This document shows, piece after piece, positions 59,120 through 64,000 of a DNA stretch of 64,000 nt. This DNA comes from Streptomyces sp. SLBN-31 (GTDB lineage Bacteria; Actinomycetota; Actinomycetes; Streptomycetales; Streptomycetaceae): contig NZ_VFNC01000001.1 in NCBI RefSeq assembly GCF_006715395.1, forward strand, positions 744,001 through 808,000. The letters are read 5' to 3'. The notes below the pieces were generated by a model. That model did no database searches. It was not told the origin of the DNA and worked only from the letters and a program-made list of their open reading frames with translations. How positions within the stretch are numbered: the first letter of the stretch is position 1; every line of letters starts with the position of its first letter. The position numbers and the translations under genes are program-made.

Positions 59120-60242
59120 GCTGTTCGATGCGCCGCCGGTGACGTACTGAGCCGGTTCGGCTGGCGAGTAGCCGTGCCTGACGCAGATGCTCGTGAGCCT
59201 GGTCGTATTCGCCGCGTGCGAGGTGCGCTTGCGCGAGATCGCACCGCAGTCCGGCTGTGGCCCGGACAAAGGTCGGGTCCGCAGAGTCCAGCGCAACGTA
59301 CAAGCTGTCGACGGCATCGTCGTCTCCGAGCAGAGCGAGCGCGTTTCCACGCCACCGAGTTAGGTGGCCCTGGTTGAGGAAAATGCTCAGCATGTCGGGG
59401 TCGCGCGCCTCATCGCCGGGCGGGAGCGAGCTCACGGCCTTATCGAGGGCGTGCCGGCACTCCTCAGGCATCCCGGCCTTGGCGCATAGCTCCGCTTCGG
59501 CGGCGTATAGCCATGCTTGAAGCCGCGGCGACATCATCTTGCCGCCGACTCGCTGAGCGTCGCGAACAAGCTCGACTGCGATGGCTGGGCGGCCAGCGTC
59601 GCAGAGCACGTAAGCCTGCTCGGCCATGGCGTGCGCGAGGTACATCGGCTCGTCGGCTTCCTTGGCCGCCCGCTTGCCCAACTCGTAGTGGCGCCAGGCT
59701 CGTTCCACTGCGCCGACATCGAGGGCCTGCCAGGCTGCCAGGGTCGCCGCTCCCGCCAGTGCGCGAGCGACAGGGCGCCTTGTGTCGGGGAGCACCGCAA
59801 AGGTCAACGCGTCTTCCAGCGTCGACAGGTGGCCCGTCATCTGATCGATGAGGCTCGCGGCTCCCATCTGGCGGTCGACAGTGCGCAGTAGCTCGGTCTG
59901 CTGCATGAAGGTGTCGACCATGGTCAGGCTGACGCTTCGCGCTGCGTCGATCCGAGTGACTAACTCGTCGTACCCGTCGGCCTCGATCGCTTCCGCGGAC
60001 GCCATGGACTTGCCGTGTAACTCATCGTCCGTTGCGCCTAGTAGAGCCCGGAGGATCTTCGCATAGTGATCGCTGATCGGCCTCCTGCCGTTCTCCCACT
60101 CCGAGACGTACACCTTGAGGCTCGCCTTAGACGCGACCGTGAGGACGTGCCGGCGTGCGTACTGCTCGATCTCGTGAACCAGTCGTTCTTGCGACCACTC
60201 GCGCGCGGTCCGCACTGCTCGGAGTCCGCTACTCACCTGCAC
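59103..60242 (-). CDS. XRE-family regulator with TPR-like repeats
   Basis: A 379-residue regulator. The HTH covers AVRTAREWSQERLVHEIEQY to LKVYVSEWENGRRPISDHYA. Residues from about 110 are TPR-like helical repeats (AAEAELCAKAGMPEECRHAL). It resembles the XRE protein at 22827 in build. Divergent from the SCO3933-type gene across a 335-base region that carries paired palindromes, which it or the GntR-NUDIX protein may bind. Confidence 0.82.
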   Translation of the reverse strand: MQVSSGLRAVRTAREWSQERLVHEIEQYARRHVLTVASKASLKVYVSEWENGRRPISDHYAKILRALLGATDDELHGKSMASAEAIEADGYDELVTRIDAARSVSLTMVDTFMQQTELLRTVDRQMGAASLIDQMTGHLSTLEDALTFAVLPDTRRPVARALAGAATLAAWQALDVGAVERAWRHYELGKRAAKEADEPMYLAHAMAEQAYVLCDAGRPAIAVELVRDAQRVGGKMMSPRLQAWLYAAEAELCAKAGMPEECRHALDKAVSSLPPGDEARDPDMLSIFLNQGHLTRWRGNALALLGDDDAVDSLYVALDSADPTFVRATAGLRCDLAQAHLARGEYDQAHEHLRQARLLASRTGSVRHRRRIEQLTQRL

Positions 60243-60426
60243 CGCCCTGCATGTGATTCCTGATCCCTAACACCAGCATGCATCACATCAACGCAGGTCG
60301 GGAGGGGTTAACAGGGGACTTAACTGTGCGGTCGTGAACCCCTGTTGGCTACCGAGGCGTTGAGCTGCGCGGTTCCCTAGAAGTGTCGCAGGAAGGCGCG
60401 TTGAGAAAGCCAGAGCGCGACACCGC

Positions 60427-60471
60427 TTGACATCTGGTGCGCACCAGATGCAACCTACTGGTGCGCACCAG
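60427..60471 (+). promoter_or_regulatory. Promoter with twin palindromic operators (element 2)
   Basis: TTGACA (60427-60432) and CAACCT (60451-60456) are spaced 18 bases. A perfect 20-bp palindrome CATCTGGTGCGCACCAGATG (60431-60450) fills the spacer, and a second copy of its core CTGGTGCGCACCAG (60458-60471) follows 24 bases further. This is the same design as element 1 (42050-42104) with an unrelated operator sequence. Confidence 0.75.
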
Positions 60472-60577
60472 ATGGGAACGCAAAACCGGCGTTTTCGCCG
60501 GCCAATGTCAGCACAGGAGCGGCGACCCACCGCCAAGCAAGTACGCCGCTCCCGCCCCTCTGAAGGGAACTTCAATC

Positions 60578-60934
60578 ATGCGTCAGATCCCCGTCGACAC
60601 GTCCACTGCCACCGTGATGGTGGCGCAGAACCCGGAGCCGAAGGTCAAGGACCGCCGTACCGGTGAGGTCGCTACCGACGCCGACACCGGCGCCACGCTG
60701 ATGACCGTGAACGTGATGTTCGCGGCCAACGGTGAGGTCGAGATCCTGAACGTCACCGTCCCGGAGACCGGTATCTCCGGTGACCTGCAGATGGGTACGC
60801 CGGTCGCGCTCACTGGTCTGATCGCGCGGCCGTGGGAGAACGAGTTCAACGGCCAGAAGCGTCACGGCATCGCCTTCCGCGCGGTTGCGGTCACCTCGCT
60901 TGCAGCGGCTGCGTCGAAGCCGAAGGCGGCCTGA
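60578..60934 (+). CDS. SCO3933-family AICE regulatory protein
   Basis: A 118-residue protein from ATG 60578, with GAAGGGA upstream. It carries the family core (LNVTVPETGISGDLQMGTPV, then IARPWENEFNGQKRHGIAFR) shared with 42160-42507. First gene of the element 2 transfer operon, downstream of the twin-operator promoter; two bases separate it from the translocase gene. Exact role not established. Confidence 0.82.
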   Translation: MRQIPVDTSTATVMVAQNPEPKVKDRRTGEVATDADTGATLMTVNVMFAANGEVEILNVTVPETGISGDLQMGTPVALTGLIARPWENEFNGQKRHGIAFRAVAVTSLAAAASKPKAA

Positions 60935-60936
60935 TC

Positions 60937-62283
60937 ATGCGGTGGTTACTCCTCGCCACCGTCGCGGCCCTGGTGGGGTCGGCGCTGCTGCTTCGGTGGC
61001 GCCGCCCGGCCTGGTACTGGATGACCTTCGGTGCCCTGTGCGCCATGGCCAAGGTTCGGCTCCGGTACGCATCAGTGATGGACGCCTGCGATCTCACCGT
61101 CGCGGCCTCACGGTTCCGACTGACGCTGGCGCGCTGGTTCGGCTGGGAGACCCCGATGCAGCGCGTCCCGCGGCTGCTGTGGATCAAGCCCACACGAACC
61201 GGTCTGCGACTGCGTATCCGAATGCGGCCCGGTCAGGACGCCTTCGACTACTCGGCCGCGGTCGACCGGCTGCGCCACGCCTTCGGCGTCCACCAGGTGA
61301 CCTCCCGCGAGATCAAGCCCGGCACCATCGAGATCGCCATGACCGGCTATGACGTGCTCAAGCGGGTGCAGATGCCCGCCCGCGTGGATCGCGGCATGTT
61401 GCGTGTCCCGGTCGCGCTGTGTGAGGACGGCTCGGTGCACTACCGCGACTACCGCGAGGTGCCCCACTCGATCACCCTGGGTGCGGTCGGCTCGGGTAAG
61501 TCGGTGACGCAGCGCCGGGTGATCAGGGAACTCGCCGCACAACGAGTGGCGCTGGTCGGGATCGACTGCAAGAACGGTGTCGAACTCGCCCCGCTCGCCC
61601 GCCGCTTCTCCGCCCTGGCCGACAACGCCGACGATGCCGCCGACCTCCTCGAAGCCCTCGTGGCCCGGATGGAGACGATCTATCAGGTGATCCGGCGCGA
61701 GCAACGCATTAGTGCGGACACCCCGGATGCGGAGATCACCGCGGATATCTGGGGCCTTCCCGAGCACCTGCGCCCCGTCCCGGTCGTGCTCACCATCGAC
61801 GAGATCGCCGAACTCGCCCTGTTCACCACCGCCAGGGAGAAGAAGCGCCGCGAACGCGCCGTGGTCGCCCTGGTCCGCCTCGCCCAGCTCGGCCGCGCCG
61901 CCGGCATCTTCCTCGACATCTACGGCCAGCGGTTCGGCTCCGAACTCGGCGACGGCATCACCATGCTGCGCGCACAGTTGACCGGCCGCACCTCGCACCG
62001 GGTCAACGACGAATCGTCGGCCAAGATGGCGTTCGGGGACATCTCCCCGCACGCGGTGTTCGCCGCCACGCAGATCCGCAACGACCGCCCCGGCATGGCC
62101 GTGGTCGGCTACTCCAACGGGGAGTGGAGGCGTATCCGCTCCGCCTACACCTCCATGCGGGAAGCCGTCTCCGCCTGCAACAAGCACGCGGACCTGACCC
62201 CGGACCTTCCCGAGCTGGCCCGCTTCCGCCCGCTGGTGGACGTTACGCCCGTCGAGGCGCCCGCCATGGCCGAAGCCGCCTGA
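60937..62283 (+). CDS. FtsK/SpoIIIE-type conjugal DNA translocase
   Basis: A 448-residue ATPase. The N-terminus has a hydrophobic helix (LLLATVAALVGSALLLRWRR). Walker A is LGAVGSGKSVT (about residues 183-193) and Walker B is PVVLTIDEIAELALF. The central part (RVALVGIDCKNGVELAPLAR) parallels the element 1 protein, but overall identity is low, so the two elements belong to different lineages. It should move double-stranded element DNA between cells. Confidence 0.9.
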   Translation: MRWLLLATVAALVGSALLLRWRRPAWYWMTFGALCAMAKVRLRYASVMDACDLTVAASRFRLTLARWFGWETPMQRVPRLLWIKPTRTGLRLRIRMRPGQDAFDYSAAVDRLRHAFGVHQVTSREIKPGTIEIAMTGYDVLKRVQMPARVDRGMLRVPVALCEDGSVHYRDYREVPHSITLGAVGSGKSVTQRRVIRELAAQRVALVGIDCKNGVELAPLARRFSALADNADDAADLLEALVARMETIYQVIRREQRISADTPDAEITADIWGLPEHLRPVPVVLTIDEIAELALFTTAREKKRRERAVVALVRLAQLGRAAGIFLDIYGQRFGSELGDGITMLRAQLTGRTSHRVNDESSAKMAFGDISPHAVFAATQIRNDRPGMAVVGYSNGEWRRIRSAYTSMREAVSACNKHADLTPDLPELARFRPLVDVTPVEAPAMAEAA

Positions 62284-62369
62284 TCTCCTTCCCCTCCTGC
62301 TCGACGGTCGGCGTGACCGCTTCACGCCAGGTCCCTACCCGAGCCATGCCCGAAAGGAGATCACCCGCC

Positions 62370-62570
62370 ATGTGCCCGAACTGCGAGGACTTCGCCCGCA
62401 CCGTGGTGATGCTCGGCCAGCTCTCGCTCTACGCGGAGACCGTCGGCGCCGACCTGGACTTCGTCGACACCGTCGGCCCGTGTCTGGCGGCGTCGCTGCC
62501 CGAGCCTCCGCCCGGCCTCATCCCGCCGGCCGACGGCCCCGACTACCCCGGCGAGGGGTGGACCCCGTGA
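62370..62570 (+). CDS. Small AICE protein
   Basis: A 66-residue acidic protein. ATG 62370 follows AAAGGAGA and starts with a C-x-x-C pair (CPNCEDFARTVVMLGQLSLY). The end overlaps the next gene by GTGA. No function is known. Confidence 0.65.
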   Translation: MCPNCEDFARTVVMLGQLSLYAETVGADLDFVDTVGPCLAASLPEPPPGLIPPADGPDYPGEGWTP

Positions 62571-62767
62571 CCGCCGCCAAGCGGCCCGCGACCCGCCGCA
62601 AGACCGCCCCGGCCAAGCCGCAGCCCGCGAAGTGCCCGGACTGCGACGGCCGCGGCGAGATCACCGAAGCCGTCAAGGTCGGCGCTCGCAAAGGCCGTAT
62701 CACCGGCCACCAGCAATCCGGTCTGTGCCTGACCTGCCTCGGCACCGGCCACGCCCTCACCGACTGA
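62567..62767 (+). CDS. Small zinc-knuckle protein (DnaJ-type CxxCxGxG motifs)
   Basis: A 66-residue protein from GTG 62567. After a basic N-terminus it has two zinc-binding repeats (KCPDCDGRGEI and CLTCLGTGHAL), as in the DnaJ central domain and many small AICE or plasmid proteins. It likely binds zinc and perhaps nucleic acid; the role is unknown. Confidence 0.72.
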   Translation: MTAAKRPATRRKTAPAKPQPAKCPDCDGRGEITEAVKVGARKGRITGHQQSGLCLTCLGTGHALTD

Positions 62768-62845
62768 AGCCCGCCCGGGCGGGGCGGGGCGGACACCACT
62801 CCCCGCCCCGCCCCGGGCCCGACTAAGAGAAAGGAGACGCCCACC

Positions 62846-63118
62846 ATGGCTCAGCCGCTGACTACCTTGGACGATCTCACCGCAGATGACTTCCTGCGTC
62901 AGCTTGCGGCGCTGCGAGATCAGCGAGAACAGATCGATCGACACATTCGCGCCTGCCTGGCCTACGCGCGGGAGTTCACCGGTCCCCGCCCGTACACCCT
63001 GGCGTCGCTGGCTGAAGCGGCCGGACTATCAATCTCGGGCGTTCGCACCGCCTACAGCCCGGCCGACTGCGAAGCCGTAGCCCGTGCGCTGGGTCGGGCT
63101 CCTCGGAGGCAGGCATGA
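62846..63118 (+). CDS. Small HTH-like AICE protein
   Basis: A 90-residue protein from ATG 62846, with AAAGGAG upstream. The C-terminal half (YTLASLAEAAGLSISGVRTA) is a helix-turn-helix. It is the second transcriptional-type protein inside the operon; the target is unknown. The stop overlaps the next gene by ATGA. Confidence 0.7.
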   Translation: MAQPLTTLDDLTADDFLRQLAALRDQREQIDRHIRACLAYAREFTGPRPYTLASLAEAAGLSISGVRTAYSPADCEAVARALGRAPRRQA

Positions 63119-63780
63119 CCCGGCCCACTGGGCGCCTCCGCCCCGATGCTGTGCTCGTACAAGCCGTGATCGCCGGTGCTCTGTCCTTCGCCCATTTGCA
63201 CGACCTCGCCGACGCGGCCGGGCAGTCCGGATGGAAGGCCTGGGCCTACCCCGTCTCGGTCGACCTGCTGCTCGTCGCAGCGTGGCGACGGCTGCGCTCG
63301 GATGGTCCTTCCCGACTCGCCTGGTGCTGGTTCCTGGTAGCCCTGGTGGCCTCGCTCGGTGCCAACATCGCCACCGCCGGATTCCTCGACCTGGCCGACC
63401 CGCCCGCCCTGCTCCGCCTCGGCGTCGCGGGATGGCCTGCGCTGGCCTTCCTCGGCGGCACATTGCTCGCCCACTCACCCTCACCCGCTCCGACCGCAGA
63501 CCGCAATCCGGTTGTGCCGGCGCCCACAGCGCCTGTCCCCGCACCCGACGTCGAGCCCGAACCGGTGCCTGCTCCGGCTATCACTGCCGAGGACACCCCG
63601 GCGCTTCCGGCCCGCGAGCCTCCGGCGGTGGCGGTCCCGGCTGCCCTCGTGGACCACGCACGAAAGGTCGCTGCCGACCACGAAAGCCGCACCGGCACCC
63701 GGATCGACACCGAGACCCTGCGCGCCCGCCTCGGCGTCCCGCCCCACCTCGCCGACGCCATCGCCGCCCAACTCGCCTAA
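63115..63780 (+). CDS. DUF2637 membrane protein (spread-type)
   Basis: A 221-residue protein. The N-terminal 120 residues carry DUF2637 helices (VIAGALSFAHLHDLADAAGQ, then VALVASLGANIATAGFLDLA). A Pro/Ala-rich linker and a C-terminal helix-turn-helix-like segment (TETLRARLGVPPHLADAIAA) follow. DUF2637 proteins are typical of Streptomyces plasmids and AICEs and are linked to intramycelial plasmid spread. Confidence 0.8.
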   Translation: MTRPTGRLRPDAVLVQAVIAGALSFAHLHDLADAAGQSGWKAWAYPVSVDLLLVAAWRRLRSDGPSRLAWCWFLVALVASLGANIATAGFLDLADPPALLRLGVAGWPALAFLGGTLLAHSPSPAPTADRNPVVPAPTAPVPAPDVEPEPVPAPAITAEDTPALPAREPPAVAVPAALVDHARKVAADHESRTGTRIDTETLRARLGVPPHLADAIAAQLA

Positions 63781-63798
63781 TCGAAAGGAGTCTGACCG

Positions 63799-64000
63799 AT
63801 GGGACACCGCTTCTTCCTCTTCGAACGCCTCCAGCGCTACGGCCCCGTGGAGATCGGCCGCGCCCTCACCCGCGACGGTGAAAAGGGGTACGTCGCCTCA
63901 TGCACCGCGGATCAGTGCGGCTGGTCGGCCGAGTACTCCAGCTACGGGCCGGCCTGCATGGCGGCCAAGGGGCACCGCTGCCAGATCAAGAGCAAATACG
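63799..64000 (+). CDS. Mobile-element transfer protein, 3' end outside the window
   Basis: Only the first 67 codons are visible. ATG 63799 follows AAAGGAG. The sequence (HRFFLFERLQRYGPVEIGRA, then TADQCGWSAEYSSYGPACMA) with Cys-x4 to Cys spacing is typical of the small transfer proteins that follow DUF2637 genes in AICEs. It is cut by the window edge. Confidence 0.7.
   Translation, partial: MGHRFFLFERLQRYGPVEIGRALTRDGEKGYVASCTADQCGWSAEYSSYGPACMAAKGHRCQIKSKY

Larger units (their letters stand above)
48520..64000. mobile_element. AICE-type integrative element 2, right end outside the window
   Basis: It starts at the second tRNA-Arg fragment and runs past the window edge. The visible part holds cargo (48866-56208), a non-coding backbone segment, an IS481 insertion, two regulators, and the beginning of a transfer operon (60578-64000). 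Initiator, excisionase and integrase are not yet reached. The orientation predicts them, followed by an intact tRNA-Arg(CCG), to the right of base 64000. Confidence 0.65.

Overview
The window is high-GC actinobacterial DNA and almost certainly a Streptomyces chromosome. Signs are GTG starts, dense GTGA/ATGA gene overlaps, a conservon (histidine kinase, roadblock, DUF742, small GTPase), a Ku gene with a lysine-rich tail, and pSAM2-type integrative elements. From memory only, gene order up to Ku resembles the S. coelicolor region around SCO5289-SCO5309.

Bases 1-18220 are ordinary chromosome. They hold the conservon with an appended flavoprotein mono-oxygenase, an NlpC/P60 wall hydrolase, a TetR gene with two divergent diiron-enzyme genes around a palindromic promoter, a SEDS/PBP pair, a repeat-rich secreted SH3 protein, a lipoprotein plus orphan histidine kinase, a tyrosine-phosphatase-like protein, a NERD protein, and a divergent LigD-polymerase/Ku end-joining pair. 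Bases 18221-21650 are decayed: a perfect 38-bp palindrome, a frameshifted pentapeptide-repeat gene, and a membrane-protein gene broken by several frameshifts.

From 21709 on the window looks like two tandem actinomycete integrative and conjugative elements (AICEs) sharing one attachment site. Identical 42-bp copies of the 3' part of a tRNA-Arg(CCG) gene lie at 21709-21750 and 48520-48561. Neither has its 5' half, so the intact tRNA is predicted to the right of the window. Element 1 (21709-48561) has its backbone at its right end: GntR repressor, SCO3933-type protein, FtsK-like translocase, small transfer proteins, a frameshifted RepSA-like initiator, excisionase and integrase. Its left 19 kb is cargo and debris: an aminoglycoside-phosphotransferase-like gene with an XRE regulator, two paralogous small genes, a trypsin-NACHT conflict system with its TRYPCO1 partner, a transporter fused to a PP2C signalling output, a broken IS630 transposase, a large beta-helix membrane protein, and remnants of an older element (a SCO3933-type relic, a tRNA-Gly 3' fragment and two sets of phased TGGCACG repeats).

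Element 2 (48520 to beyond 64000) carries a lower-GC operon (nucleotidyltransferase, DUF262, unknown), an EVE/SRA-like/PD-(D/E)XK type IV restriction enzyme, small membrane and hypothetical proteins, a DUF4258/DUF2283 pair, a complete IS481-family insertion with a 15-bp target duplication, a GntR-NUDIX regulator, an XRE-TPR regulator, and the start of its own backbone (SCO3933-type protein, FtsK-like, small proteins, DUF2637, a transfer protein cut by the window edge).

The two backbones share two non-coding designs: a promoter with a palindromic operator inside the spacer, and a 109-nt structured sequence, 88% identical between copies, of unknown role. The best leads for new biology are the trypsin-NACHT pair, the nucleotidyltransferase-DUF262 operon beside the EVE nuclease, the transporter-phosphatase fusion, and the shared structured element.
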